A stretch of DNA of 64,000 nucleotides from NCBI RefSeq assembly GCF_016917755.1, contig NZ_CP070326.1, forward strand, positions 62,001 through 126,000, read 5' to 3'. Every line of letters starts with the position of its first letter. Position 1 is the first letter of the stretch. The translations under genes were made by a program, and so were the position numbers. Of the stretch, positions 8,216 through 16,725 are shown in pieces. The notes beneath the pieces are model-generated. The model was not told the DNA's origin. It did no database searches and worked only from the letters and a program-made list of their open reading frames with translations. The DNA comes from Streptomyces noursei (lineage in GTDB: Bacteria; Actinomycetota; Actinomycetes; Streptomycetales; Streptomycetaceae).

Positions 8216-9196
8216 ATGTCTTTGCCTCGAAGAGCCTCCCTCGCAACCGTCGCAGCCGGCACAGCGGCACTCCTCGCGCTTTCCGCGTGCGAGGGCGCGC
8301 CGTCCGCTCCCAGCCGGCGGGACGGCGGCGCGTCGGCCGGCGCCTCGGCCACCCCCTCGCCGGCGAAGCCGCGGCCGGCGGGTACCGGGGGGCTGCTGTC
8401 GGGAGGCGTCTGGGCGATCCAGGCTTTGTCGATCAACGGCCATGAGGAGACCTCGCCGAACCAGGCCAGGGGGTGGATCGTCCTTCACGACGACGGCACG
8501 GCGTCGGGCAGTTACGGGTGCACGCCCTTCCACGCGCAGGCCGAAGTGACGGCGACACACCTCACGTTGGGCAAGGAGGTGACTCCCCTGCCGGCCCCCT
8601 CCCGCTCCCCCGCCCCGCCGTCGGACGGTCCGGGCCCGTGCCACCCGGAGGACGTCGCCGCCAATCCGACACTGGCAGGCTTCGAGAAGAAGGTGAAAGC
8701 CGCCTTCAGCGGCGAGCTGTCGCTTTCCACGAAGCACACCCCCGGATACTCCCGCGAACTGCACGTGAAGAACCAACAGGGCTACGACGTCCGGCTCGCA
8801 CAGGCAAGGCGCGCGGACTTCTTCCAGATCAGGTGGCAGCTCGTCGACACCACCTTCTACGACGAGCACGGCCCGGAATTCACCGCCGGCGACCAGATGT
8901 TCTTCGACTTCCACGACAACGGCCAGGTGAGCGGCAAGCTCGGCTGCAACGACTTCACCGCCGAAGCCACGTTCACCGGCACCCACCTCTACTTCGACGA
9001 CGCGGAACTGACGACGCAGCACACCTGCAGCGACAAGGTCATGAAAGAAGAGGCGAGTGTCCTCGCGACCCTGAAGAAGTCACTGAACTACTCGTACTGG
9101 GCGGAGCCGGAAACTCTCAGCATGTCCCTCAACGAGGACTTGGCGTTTCCCGCGAGAGAACACGGGCTCAGCTTGCGCGGGATACCGCGTCGGTAG
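8216..9196 (+). CDS. Lipoprotein with META domains
   Basis: A 326-residue predicted lipoprotein. The signal peptide ends in the lipobox LLALSAC with lipidation at the Cys, followed by a Ser/Ala/Pro-rich linker. Two META-like repeats follow. The first is around GGVWAIQALSINGHE to GWIVLHDDGTASGSYGC, the second around WQLVDTTFYDEHG to FDFHDNGQVSGKLGCNDF with QHTCSDK. META domains occur in HslJ-type heat or antibiotic-stress proteins of the envelope. No partner gene is adjacent. The fold call is confident; the role is not. Confidence 0.82.
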   Translation: MSLPRRASLATVAAGTAALLALSACEGAPSAPSRRDGGASAGASATPSPAKPRPAGTGGLLSGGVWAIQALSINGHEETSPNQARGWIVLHDDGTASGSYGCTPFHAQAEVTATHLTLGKEVTPLPAPSRSPAPPSDGPGPCHPEDVAANPTLAGFEKKVKAAFSGELSLSTKHTPGYSRELHVKNQQGYDVRLAQARRADFFQIRWQLVDTTFYDEHGPEFTAGDQMFFDFHDNGQVSGKLGCNDFTAEATFTGTHLYFDDAELTTQHTCSDKVMKEEASVLATLKKSLNYSYWAEPETLSMSLNEDLAFPAREHGLSLRGIPRR

Positions 9197-9410
9197 GCGA
9201 GCGCGCGCACCGGCGGGCAGGCCCCAGGCGGGATCCGACACATGGGCTTCAACTCCGCTGACGGCAGCGGTGGATACGCATGCGTCGGCGTCTCGAACCA
9301 CGTCGCCGGCAACGGATCCACGGGGAGCTGCATCGCGCCGATTCTCCGGTGGTGCGGCCCGGGGCATGCCTCCTGCTGGCGCGCCGGACCGGGAGAGTAG
9401 ATTCGCCGGC

Positions 9411-10370
9411 ATGCGAGCAGTGGTGATCGACGGTAAGGGTGCGTTCCGGCTCGAACAGCGCGCGGATCCGGTGGTCGGGCCCGGCCTGGTGACCGTGCGG
9501 GTCCACGCCGCGGGGCTCAACGCGGCCGACCTTCAGCAGGCCCGGGGTGACTATCCGGCACCACCAGGCTGGCCGGCCGACATCCCCGGGCTGGAAATCG
9601 CCGGTGAGGTCGAGCAGGTCGGTGCGGGGGTCACCGGAGTGAGCGTCGGCGACCGGGTCATGGCCCTCGTGGGTGGCGGTGGCCACGCCGAGCGGATCGC
9701 GGTGCCCGCCGACGTGCTGCTACCGGTACCTGCCGGGTTGTCCTGGCAGGAGGCGGCAGGATTCCCGGAGGCGTTCAGCACCGCGTGGGACGCACTGGTG
9801 GTCCAGGCCGGGGTGCGGGCAGGGGATCGGGTTCTGGTCACCGGGGCCGCGGGCGGCGTCGGCACCGCCATGGTGCAGGTGGCCGCCGCTTCCGGCGCCC
9901 ATGTCGTGGCAAGTGCGCGCCGGGCCGAACTACACGGCCGGCTGAAGGAACTTGCCCCCGCCGGCAGCACCGTGGAGGTGGTGCTTCCCGGTCAGGAGGG
10001 CGGCCGGGCGCCGTATGACGTCGTCGTCGAACTGGTCGGCGGGGAGGACTGCTTGCGGCGGGTCGAACTGTTGCGCACTCGGGGGAAGGTCCTCGTTGTG
10101 GGGGTCCAGGGCGGGGCGGTGGCGCCCTTGCGGATGTTCGACCTGATGCTTGCGCGCGCCCAGCTGATCGGCACCACCATCCGAGGCCGCTCCCCCGCGG
10201 AGAAGGCGCTCCTGGCGGCCACGGTGCGCACCCACGTCGTCCCGCTGCTGGCCGAGGGCCGACTGCGGGTACCTGTCGACGCGGCCTTCCCGTTGGACCG
10301 TTGCTCCGACGCCTACGCCCGGTTGGCCGGTCCGGGGAAGTTCGGCAAGGTCGTCATGCTGCCCGGGTGA
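9411..10370 (+). CDS. Quinone oxidoreductase-like medium-chain dehydrogenase
   Basis: A 319-residue zinc-independent MDR of the NADPH:quinone reductase group. It opens MRAVVIDGKGAFRLEQRADP, contains LNAADLQQARGDYPAPPGWP (the QOR-type catalytic-domain signature, without zinc cysteines), and has the cofactor motif VTGAAGGVGTAMVQVAAASGA. It ends in a normal QOR C-terminus. The frame opens at 9270, but homologous sequence begins at the ATG 9411, with GGGAGAG upstream. It is convergent with the DHFR-like gene across a strong hairpin. Confidence 0.9.
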   Translation: MRAVVIDGKGAFRLEQRADPVVGPGLVTVRVHAAGLNAADLQQARGDYPAPPGWPADIPGLEIAGEVEQVGAGVTGVSVGDRVMALVGGGGHAERIAVPADVLLPVPAGLSWQEAAGFPEAFSTAWDALVVQAGVRAGDRVLVTGAAGGVGTAMVQVAAASGAHVVASARRAELHGRLKELAPAGSTVEVVLPGQEGGRAPYDVVVELVGGEDCLRRVELLRTRGKVLVVGVQGGAVAPLRMFDLMLARAQLIGTTIRGRSPAEKALLAATVRTHVVPLLAEGRLRVPVDAAFPLDRCSDAYARLAGPGKFGKVVMLPG

Positions 10371-10387
10371 CTCCCCCGCCGGCCTCC

Positions 10388-10417
10388 GGGCCCCGCGGCC
10401 GTCATACCGCGGGGCCC
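10388..10417. terminator. Bidirectional hairpin terminator
   Basis: GGGCCCCGCGG (10388-10398) pairs perfectly with CCGCGGGGCCC (10407-10417) around an 8-base loop. It lies between two convergent genes, as expected for a shared terminator. Confidence 0.85.
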
Positions 10418-10471
10418 TGACCTGCCGACTTCGATCGCGCCGCCGCAGTGCAGCTCGTCCGCCGGCGCCGG

Positions 10472-11044
10472 TCAGCGGACGACGCCGAGGACCTGCTTCT
10501 GCAGGCCGTTGCTGTAGACCTCGTGCTCGACGAGCTTCAGCTTCTGGGTGTCCTTGTCCGTGGTGCTGAACAGGCGCTTTCCGGCGCCGAGCAGGAGGGG
10601 GTAGACGAGCAGGTGGTAGCGGTCGATCAGGCCCGCGTCGGAGAGGCCGTGGTTCAGGGTGGCGCTGCCGTGGACGATGATCGGGCCGCCCTCGGTCTCC
10701 TTCAGGGCTGCGACCTCGTCGAGCGAGCGGAGGATGGTGGTCCGGCCCCAGTTCGCCACCAGGTCCTGGTCGGTGAGGGTGGTGGAGACGACGTACTTCG
10801 GCATCGTCCTGTAGTGCGCGAACTCCTCCATGCCCGGCCAGACGGGGCTGAACGCCTCGTAGCTGGTTCGACCCAACAGCATCGCGGTGGCTTCCTGCTG
10901 CTCCCGCCCCTTGATCTCGAACGCTTCGGGGACGAATTCGATGTCCTTGAAGGTCCAGCCGGAGTTGCGGTAGCCGGGCTCGCCGCCCGGGGCCTCGACG
11001 ACGCCGTCGAGCGAGATGAAGGCGGTACTGATCAGGGTGCGCAT
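10472..11044 (-). CDS. Dihydrofolate reductase-like protein (RibD C-terminal domain type)
   Basis: A 190-residue single-domain protein of the YwjB/RibD_C group. It begins MRTLISTAFISLDGVVEAPG, has the LLGRTSYEAF and GPIIVHGSATLNHGL segments that line the NADPH site, and DRYHLLVYPLLLGAGKRLF near the end. Members reduce unknown small substrates and are not the housekeeping DHFR. The start has a CGGAG ribosome site. The gene follows the ArsR/SRPBCC pair on the same strand, but a strong hairpin separates them, so it is probably its own unit. Confidence 0.88.
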   Translation of the reverse strand: MRTLISTAFISLDGVVEAPGGEPGYRNSGWTFKDIEFVPEAFEIKGREQQEATAMLLGRTSYEAFSPVWPGMEEFAHYRTMPKYVVSTTLTDQDLVANWGRTTILRSLDEVAALKETEGGPIIVHGSATLNHGLSDAGLIDRYHLLVYPLLLGAGKRLFSTTDKDTQKLKLVEHEVYSNGLQKQVLGVVR

Positions 11045-11130
11045 GGGTGACTCCGTGTTCTCTCGTGTGCGGTGTCCGGTGCGGGGCATGCGCTCGGGCA
11101 CGACGGGCCGAAGCGTCCGGCGGTAAGGGG

Positions 11131-11164
11131 CCGGGGAGCCGCCGCCGGGGCGGCGGCTCCCCGG
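11131..11164. terminator. Strong GC hairpin
   Basis: A 16-base arm (11131-11146) is complementary to 11149-11164, giving an almost continuous inverted repeat of the CCGGGGAGCCGCC/GGCGGCTCCCCGG type. It lies just past the SRPBCC gene, which ends at 11230 on the minus strand, and would separate that unit from the DHFR-like gene. Confidence 0.75.
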
Positions 11165-11229
11165 CGGCGGCTGGCGTGACGAGGTTCGCCGGAAGCTTGT
11201 CCGGGCGGACGCCTCGTGTGCTGCGAGGG

Positions 11230-11970
11230 TCAGGCGAGAAGCCCGGTCAGCCACTTCTGCCAGGCGGACTCGGCGCCGTCCGTGTCGGCGCCGAACAGGT
11301 GATGGAACATCAACACCGGCCCGCCGGTGCCATGGTGGAAGGCGTAGAGCCCGTCGTCGGTCCGGATCGCGAAGCGTTCGTCGTCCGCCCAGACCACCTC
11401 GCCGTTCAGCGGCGGCAGGCCCGCCGGCTGCGCGTGCACCGGCGTGCCCGCGGACATCGAGGCCGGCAGCGACAGGGCACGGGTGAGTGCCGCCGCTACC
11501 TCTCGTGGCGACCGCTCCGGCGGCATCGCCAGGGCGAAGACGGGGACGGCGGTGCGGCCGGGGAAGTGCGTCAGGTACTCGCGCAGGGTGTGGAGGTGGA
11601 AGGGCCAGCCGCGGCGCAGCGCGTCGTACTCGTCCTCCCAGTCGTCGCCCAGCAGGCCGCTGTGGACCACGCGCAGCACGGTGCTGCCCTGGTCCCGACC
11701 CTCGATGAGGTACTCGAAGGCCATGAACCGGCCGTCCTCGCCGGTGCCCGTGCGGGTGGCGAACCGCCTACCGGGTTCGTAGGCGGTGACCACCGACTCC
11801 TCCCGGTGGCCGCCGGTGTCCATGGCTGCGGTGCCGCCCTCGCGCGGCTCCACCTCGTTGCGGCCCATGAACCAGGAGTCGATCCCGGGTCCGGTGGCGA
11901 TGGCGTCCCAGACCTGCTGCGGGCTCGCCGGCAGGGTCGACTCCAGCTCGATCTCGAATGGGTGCGTCAT
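11230..11970 (-). CDS. SRPBCC/AHSA1-like protein
   Basis: A 246-residue START-fold protein. The N-terminal 140 residues are a standard AHSA1-type domain: LESTLPASPQQVWDAIATGP, then DSWFMGRNE, then TVLRVVHSGLLGDDW. The C-terminal 100 residues form a second, less conserved half. Such proteins bind hydrophobic ligands or act as Hsp90 co-chaperone-like factors. The ATG overlaps the stop of the upstream ArsR gene by 4 bp, the standard arrangement of an ArsR regulator with its SRPBCC partner, so the two are co-expressed. Confidence 0.88.
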   Translation of the reverse strand: MTHPFEIELESTLPASPQQVWDAIATGPGIDSWFMGRNEVEPREGGTAAMDTGGHREESVVTAYEPGRRFATRTGTGEDGRFMAFEYLIEGRDQGSTVLRVVHSGLLGDDWEDEYDALRRGWPFHLHTLREYLTHFPGRTAVPVFALAMPPERSPREVAAALTRALSLPASMSAGTPVHAQPAGLPPLNGEVVWADDERFAIRTDDGLYAFHHGTGGPVLMFHHLFGADTDGAESAWQKWLTGLLA

Positions 11971-12653
11971 GGTCGGTGGTCCTGTCCTGCTCCGGATTCC
12001 GTTGCGTCGGTCCCCCGGGGCTGTTGCGGATCGGTCTGCTCGTCCTTGTCGGTGAGCTGTGGTGCGGGGACCTGGTGGAGGCCGACGACGACCCGGTGGC
12101 TGCGGCCCCCTGGGGCGGACTCGTCGTGGTAGCGGCCGACGAGGGCCGTCACGGCCCGGGTCAGCTCGTCCGCGAAGGCCGTCCGGTCGGCCGCGGAGGC
12201 GAACCGCACCTCGGCGTCGACGGCGAAGGTGGCGACCCGCTTGCGGGCCCGGGCGGCACCGGTCAGCAGCGCTCCGACCTCCTGCACCAGCCGGGATCCC
12301 AGTGCCAGCAGCCAGCGAGCGGAAAGCTGGTCGGGCGACCGCGCCGGATCTGGGCTGACGGCGGCCAGGGCGCTGGGGGAAATCACATAGGAGGCGGCGG
12401 TGGCGCGGTAGATCCGCTCGGTGACATTGCCCTTGCGGCGTTCCTCGGCCAGTTCGACCAGCCCGTGCCGCTCCAGCTCCTTCACGTGGTAATTGACCTT
12501 CTGCCGGGGCAGTCCGAGGCGGCCGGCCAGCATGGCGGCCGAGCCCGGCTCGGCGAGGGCGGCGAGGATGCGGGACCGTATCGGGTCCAGGGACGCCTCG
12601 GCCGCCGCGGGTTCTTCGATCACAGCGACTTCCAGCACTGCTCCAGGCTGCAT
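11967..12653 (-). CDS. ArsR-type winged-helix transcriptional regulator
   Basis: About 228 residues. The wHTH is near the N-terminus (LDPIRSRILAALAEPGSA, LAGRLGLPRQKVNYHVKELERHGLVEL). A long C-terminal extension follows that lacks metal-binding cysteines, so it is not a classical metal sensor. It is cotranscribed with the SRPBCC gene (ATGA overlap). The ATG at 12653 directly abuts an inverted repeat with no room for a ribosome site. A GTG at 12623, preceded by GGAAG, is an attractive alternative start giving 218 residues. The inverted repeat suggests autoregulation. Confidence 0.88.
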   Translation of the reverse strand: MQPGAVLEVAVIEEPAAAEASLDPIRSRILAALAEPGSAAMLAGRLGLPRQKVNYHVKELERHGLVELAEERRKGNVTERIYRATAASYVISPSALAAVSPDPARSPDQLSARWLLALGSRLVQEVGALLTGAARARKRVATFAVDAEVRFASAADRTAFADELTRAVTALVGRYHDESAPGGRSHRVVVGLHQVPAPQLTDKDEQTDPQQPRGTDATESGAGQDHRP

Positions 12654-12655
12654 CC

Positions 12656-12671
12656 GACAAATATTTTTGTC
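12656..12671. promoter_or_regulatory. Putative ArsR operator palindrome
   Basis: GACAAA (12656-12661), TATT, TTTGTC (12666-12671) is a perfect 6-bp inverted repeat with a 4-bp AT spacer, conspicuous in a GC-rich genome. It touches the upstream side of the ArsR start codon, where autorepression would be effective. Confidence 0.65.
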
Positions 12672-12774
12672 AAGGACAGAAGAATTGTCGGTGGCGAGGC
12701 TGGCACGGCGGCCACGGGCCGCGCCGGGCCGACCGATGCCCCCCGCTCCGATCGGACGGGCAGGCAGGCAGGCC

Positions 12775-12990
12775 CTACAACATGGCCACCTGAGGTTGCG
12801 TGGGCACCACGACGACAGTGGTGGTGCCTGCGGACAGAGCCGCCGTGAACTCGCGCTCCAACTCCTCGACGGTCTCCACGTCGACCGCGCGGCATCCGAA
12901 GCCACGAGCCAGGGAGGCGATACCGATCCCGGGCAGATCAAGGCCAGGGGGAGCATCCGACTGCGGACGCCCGACCCGGCCATGACCACG
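12775..12990 (-). pseudogene. Remnant of a ThDP-dependent enzyme (benzoylformate decarboxylase-like C-terminus)
   Basis: The last 60 or so codons of a minus-strand frame read GLDLPGIGIASLARGFGCRA, then VETVEELEREFTAAL and TTVVVVPTQ. This matches the C-terminal end of thiamine-diphosphate decarboxylases such as MdlC. Upstream of about 12990 the same frame loses all similarity and overlaps a real methyltransferase gene. It is a decayed tail with no catalytic domain left. Confidence 0.65.
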
Positions 12991-13058
12991 GAGAGCAATG
13001 CCCCCCAGGGGCCTCCTCGGGCGCGCCGAGGAAGCCCCCTGAGCCTGGCTGCGGTCGA

Positions 13059-13817
13059 TCACGTCAGTTCGGCGGTGATCTGCCAGAAGGGCAGGAGGAC
13101 CCTGTCGTTCTCGTCGACGGCCACGAGGTCGTCCTGCTCCGAGCCGCCAGAGGCGACAGGCGCCAACTTCCGCCACTCCTGGTGGGTCAAACCGGTGGTG
13201 TAGTGGCGGGGCTCCATGCGTCGGATCGTCCAGTCGGCGCGGAGGGCCTCGCGCAGGCTGCGCTCGTCCGTGGCGGCCGGCATCCGCAGATGAGCGGCCA
13301 ACTCGCCACTGAAGCAGAGGACATGAAGCGTTGCACCGGGGGCACACACCTGACGCAGTCCAGCCAGGTACGCCCGCCGCTGCTCGGCGTCCAGGCAGTG
13401 CAGCATGGCGCTGTCGACGACCGTGCGGAAGCCACCAGGGACGCCGCTGGCGTGCAGTTCCGTTGCGTCGGCGACCATGAAGGTCACCGGGCTGCCGGCG
13501 GCGACGGCCTTGGCCCGACTGTGCTCGATCGCGGAGGGGGCGGCGTCGAAGGCGGTCACCTGATGGCCGCGGCCGGCCAGGAACAAGGCGTTGTCCCCGA
13601 GACCGCAGCCGCATTCCAGAACCGGCCCGGTGATTTCGCCCGCCGCCTCCAGCTCGACGACCAGCGGCTGGGGGGCGTCCAGTTGCCATGGGATCAGGTC
13701 CGTCCGGCGATCGCCGTCCACCCCGAAGGCGACCTCGCGCCCCTGGTACATCGCCTCGAAGTCCAATGCCGACTCCTGCCCGCCTTGGTGGTCATGCGCG
13801 GTGTGCAGATCGGTCAT
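13059..13817 (-). CDS. Class I SAM-dependent methyltransferase
   Basis: A 252-residue Rossmann-fold methyltransferase of the thiopurine/methyltransferase-25 type. Motif I is VLECGCGLGDNALFLAGRGH, followed by VTAFDAAPSAIEHSRAKA (motif II), VADATEL, and VVDSAMLHCLDAEQRRAYL (motif IV region). No methyl acceptor can be deduced. It is divergent from the TetR gene at 13903 across 85 bp, so that regulator is its likely controller. Confidence 0.92.
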   Translation of the reverse strand: MTDLHTAHDHQGGQESALDFEAMYQGREVAFGVDGDRRTDLIPWQLDAPQPLVVELEAAGEITGPVLECGCGLGDNALFLAGRGHQVTAFDAAPSAIEHSRAKAVAAGSPVTFMVADATELHASGVPGGFRTVVDSAMLHCLDAEQRRAYLAGLRQVCAPGATLHVLCFSGELAAHLRMPAATDERSLREALRADWTIRRMEPRHYTTGLTHQEWRKLAPVASGGSEQDDLVAVDENDRVLLPFWQITAELT

Positions 13818-13835
13818 TCAACCCTCACCTCTTCT

Positions 13836-13893
13836 AGTAGACGAGGTTGTTCACTAAAGCGAGTGTAGGCGGGAGGGAACGCCAGCGTCTACT
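13836..13893. promoter_or_regulatory. Possible TetR half-sites in a divergent promoter
   Basis: AGTAGACG (13836-13843) and CGTCTACT (13886-13893) are exact reverse complements 42 bp apart in the 85-bp gap between the methyltransferase and the TetR gene. The wide spacing makes a single operator unlikely; two bound dimers are possible. Confidence 0.35.
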
Positions 13894-13902
13894 GTTGAAC
13901 CC

Positions 13903-14484
13903 ATGGCAGAGAGTGCGACGCCCGGCCGCCGCCGGGGTACGGAACTGGAGCACGCGATATACGTCGCAACGCTCGACGAGCTGGCCGCGAACGGCTACGG
14001 CCGACTCACCATGGACGGCATCGCCGCCCGTGCCGGCACGGGCAAGGCCGCGCTCTACCGGCGCTGGCCCGGCAAGCAGCCCCTGGTTCTGGACGCCCTG
14101 CACTACGCCCTGCCCCCGCTGCCCGAACCGAACCCGGAACACTCCACCCGGGACAACCTCGCCGGCGCCCTGGGCGCCTTCAACGACGTGCTGTCGGGCA
14201 GAACCCTCATCCCGGGCATCGAGTTCATCGTCGACATGCTGCACGAGCCGGAACTACGTGCCATGTTCGCCGAAAGGATCATCACGCCACGCCTGGAACG
14301 CATCGAAGCCATCCTGCGTGCGGGCGTGCGCAGCGGCGAGTTCGGCCCCGAGATCGTCCACCCGCTGGCCGCCCGTACCGGTCCCGCGCTGATACTGCAG
14401 AGCTTTCTGCTCACCGGTGAGCCGCCGAGCCCCCGGGAGATCGACCTCATCATCGACACCGTGATCCGCCGGACGGCCATGTGA
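13903..14484 (+). CDS. TetR-family transcriptional regulator (TetR/AcrR C-terminal type 11)
   Basis: A 193-residue regulator. Its HTH is ATLDELAANGYGRLTMDGIA followed by ARAGTGKAALYRRWPGKQPLV. The YRRWPGK ending is typical of the subgroup with a TetR_C_11 ligand domain, and the helical C-terminus (IEFIVDMLHEPELRAMF and following) fits. It probably controls the divergent methyltransferase and itself. The start has little upstream room for a Shine-Dalgarno beyond GGGAGGGAA about 25 bp away. Confidence 0.93.
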   Translation: MAESATPGRRRGTELEHAIYVATLDELAANGYGRLTMDGIAARAGTGKAALYRRWPGKQPLVLDALHYALPPLPEPNPEHSTRDNLAGALGAFNDVLSGRTLIPGIEFIVDMLHEPELRAMFAERIITPRLERIEAILRAGVRSGEFGPEIVHPLAARTGPALILQSFLLTGEPPSPREIDLIIDTVIRRTAM

Positions 14485-14695
14485 CGGGGTGGCGGCCTCG
14501 CCGAGGGAGTCGAGCTGGTTGTCGAGGGCTCGGCGGGCGCCGAACGCCGCGCCGCGGGCGACGAGAGCCTCACCGAGGCGGTCACCAACCGGCCCAGTCA
14601 CACCGAAAGTGAAGTACGGTGCGGCCACGCTCAGATGACGGTATGTCAGTCTCTGGCGACTTCGGCTCAAGTGTCTGGTGACCTCTGACCTCGGC

Positions 14696-15718
14696 TCAGG
14701 GGTCGATTCGGTCGGCCTCCCGCGCGCCGCCGGCCGGGAGGTCGTCGCCGATCTGCTCGCGCAGCCACTGGTCGTCGTACACCTTGCTCAGGTAGTTGCG
14801 GCCGGAGTCCGGGATCACCACGACCATCAGGTCGTCGGGGCCGAGCCCGACGGCGACCCGGAGCGCGGCGGCCACCGCCGTCCCTGCGGATGCGCCCACC
14901 AACAGCCACTCCTCGCGGGCCAGTCGGCGGGCGGTCAGCAGTGAGTCGCGGTCGTTGATCCGCTCGAAGCGATCCACCACATCGGTGTGGAACGACTCCG
15001 GCCAGGAGTCGTCCACCGTCTCGGGGTGACGGAACAGGCCGATGCTCTCCACGGCGTACGCGGTGCCGGGCCCGCCCGAGTAGACGGATGCTTCCGGGTC
15101 TGCGCCGATCACCTGGACCCGGCCGCCGCTCACCTCCTTGAGGTAGCCGCCCGTGCCGCTGATCGTGCCGCCGGTGCCGACGCCCGCCACCAGATGTGTG
15201 ATGCGGCCCTCGGTCTGTCGCCACAGCTCCGGGCCGGTACTGCCGTGGTGCGCACGGGGGTTGGCGGGGTTGTTGTACTGGTCGACCAGCCATGCGCCGG
15301 CCGTGGTCCGGGCGATCCGCTCCGCCGCCGACCTGGGGTGGTCGGGGTGCTCGCGGGGCACGTCACCGGGGCAGACCACCACCTCGGCACCGTAGGCACG
15401 CAGCACCGCCACTTTCTCGGCGCTGCTCTTCCCCGGCAGGGTGAACACACAGCGGTAGCCGCGCTGGGCTGCCACCATGGCCAGACCGACCCCGGTGTTG
15501 CCCGAGGTGGTCTCGACGATGGTGCCGCCCGGTCGCAGCAGTCCGGCGTCCTCGGCCGCCCGCACCATGGACAGCGCGATGCGGTCCTTGACGCTTCCAC
15601 CCGGGTTGACGTACTCCAACTTCGCGTAGATCGGCGTGGAAAGGCCCGCGGTGATCCGGTTGAGACGTACCAGCGGGGTGTTGCCGACCACGTCGACAAG
15701 GGATTCGTAGACGTCCAT
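14696..15718 (-). CDS. PLP-dependent cysteine synthase / cystathionine beta-synthase
   Basis: A 340-residue fold-type II PLP enzyme. The N-terminus reads YESLVDVVGNTPLVRLNRI. The Schiff-base Lys is in NPGGSVKDRIAL, the substrate-carboxylate loop is TSGNTGVGLAM, and the PLP-phosphate loop is GVGTGGTISGTG. It makes cysteine or cystathionine from serine or O-acetylserine. It is longer than CysK (about 310) and resembles the catalytic core of CBS without the regulatory CBS pair. The neighbour upstream is a dead regulator, so no pathway context is visible. The long frame reaching 16669 is not one gene; this start is at 15718. Confidence 0.92.
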   Translation of the reverse strand: MDVYESLVDVVGNTPLVRLNRITAGLSTPIYAKLEYVNPGGSVKDRIALSMVRAAEDAGLLRPGGTIVETTSGNTGVGLAMVAAQRGYRCVFTLPGKSSAEKVAVLRAYGAEVVVCPGDVPREHPDHPRSAAERIARTTAGAWLVDQYNNPANPRAHHGSTGPELWRQTEGRITHLVAGVGTGGTISGTGGYLKEVSGGRVQVIGADPEASVYSGGPGTAYAVESIGLFRHPETVDDSWPESFHTDVVDRFERINDRDSLLTARRLAREEWLLVGASAGTAVAAALRVAVGLGPDDLMVVVIPDSGRNYLSKVYDDQWLREQIGDDLPAGGAREADRIDP

Positions 15719-15949
15719 CGCAGCAGTCTGCCGTAAAGGCCGAAGATCGGGAGCATCCTCCCATTCGTCGCCCTGGTTCGTGCGGCGGGTGGACGGCGGC
15801 GGCGTGCGTAGCCGGCGGTGTGTGGTGCGCCGCAGGGTGCCGGCTGCTCTTCGGGCGTGTCCGCATGTCCGTTGGGCTTGTCCGCATGTCCGTTGCGGTG
15901 TTGCGTCGTCTATGGGTGCAGATCTTTCGCGGTCCGCCCTCGGGTGGCG

Positions 15950-16600
15950 TCCAGGGACGCCGAGCAGGGACAGCGCTTGGGCGCTGTGGCTGCCCGGTTC
16001 GGCATGGTAGATCACGAGCTGCTGACCGGGGCTGTCGCGGACGCCGAACGCCTGGTAGGTGAGAGTGAGCGGGCCGACGCCGGGGGGGGTGAACTGCTTG
16101 GCGTCCTTGGTCTTGCCGCGCACGGTGTGAGCCTGCCACAAGGCGGAGAAGTCCTCGCTGCGCCCGGTCAGGTGCCGATGAGTGCGTGCAGTCGGGGGTT
16201 GTCGGGATCGAGGCCGGTCGCCTGACGCAGGTTGGCCACGACGGCCTGCGCGTTCCGTTCCCAACGGGCGTAGAAGTTCCGGCCGGCGGGATCGAGGAAC
16301 GTCATGCGGGCGTGGCTGTCCGCGGGGGTGAAGGGTGCGTACCGCGCATCGGCAAGGGAGTTGGTGGCCAGGATATCCAGGGTGTGGTTGAGGACGAAAG
16401 CCGGAGTGTTGGTGTAGCCGTCCATCAGCTGGCGAGGGCCGGGCTGGCCACTGCCCGCTGTCGGGGCGGCGGGTCGTGCGGGATGATGCCGGCCAGTCGG
16501 TGGAGGTGGGCGCGGGCGTCGCCGTCGAGGCAGAGGGTGTGACCGAGGGCGTCGAGAGGGACAACACCGTCGGCATGCAGCTTCTGGAGCGCTGACCAGG
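15950..16600 (-). pseudogene. Frameshifted MmyB-type XRE regulator
   Basis: Three minus-strand pieces in different frames line up into one MmyB-like regulator. The first, ending at 16425, reads LDALGHTLCLDGDARAHLHRL. The second (16168-16425) reads TPAFVLNHTLDILATNSLAD through FYARWERNAQAVVANLR. The third (about 15955-16170) reads LTGRSEDFSALWQAH and then QLVIYHAEPGSHSAQALSLL. Frameshifts fall near 16425 and 16170, and the N-terminal HTH is absent. The product would be non-functional. Confidence 0.8.
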
Positions 16601-16624
16601 CCCGCCCCTCCCCCGTCCCCAAGG

Positions 16625-16661
16625 CCAGGTCCCGTGCACGCGATGCATGCACGGGACCTGG
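16625..16661. terminator. Hairpin terminator downstream of the protease gene
   Basis: CCAGGTCCCGTGCA (16625-16638) pairs perfectly with TGCACGGGACCTGG (16648-16661) across a 9-base loop. It lies about 65 bp past the stop of the minus-strand protease gene. Confidence 0.8.
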
Positions 16662-16725
16662 TTCCTCACTGCCCGCGTCCGTCGACAGCGGGTTCCGTCA
16701 GTGGCTGTCCGTCAGCGGCTGTCCG

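Noticed and set aside
14254..14670. Minus-strand frame between the TetR gene and the cysteine synthase gene
   Set aside because: Its first 60 residues faintly recall an IclR-type C-terminus, but similarity is too weak and most of it lies antisense to the TetR gene.
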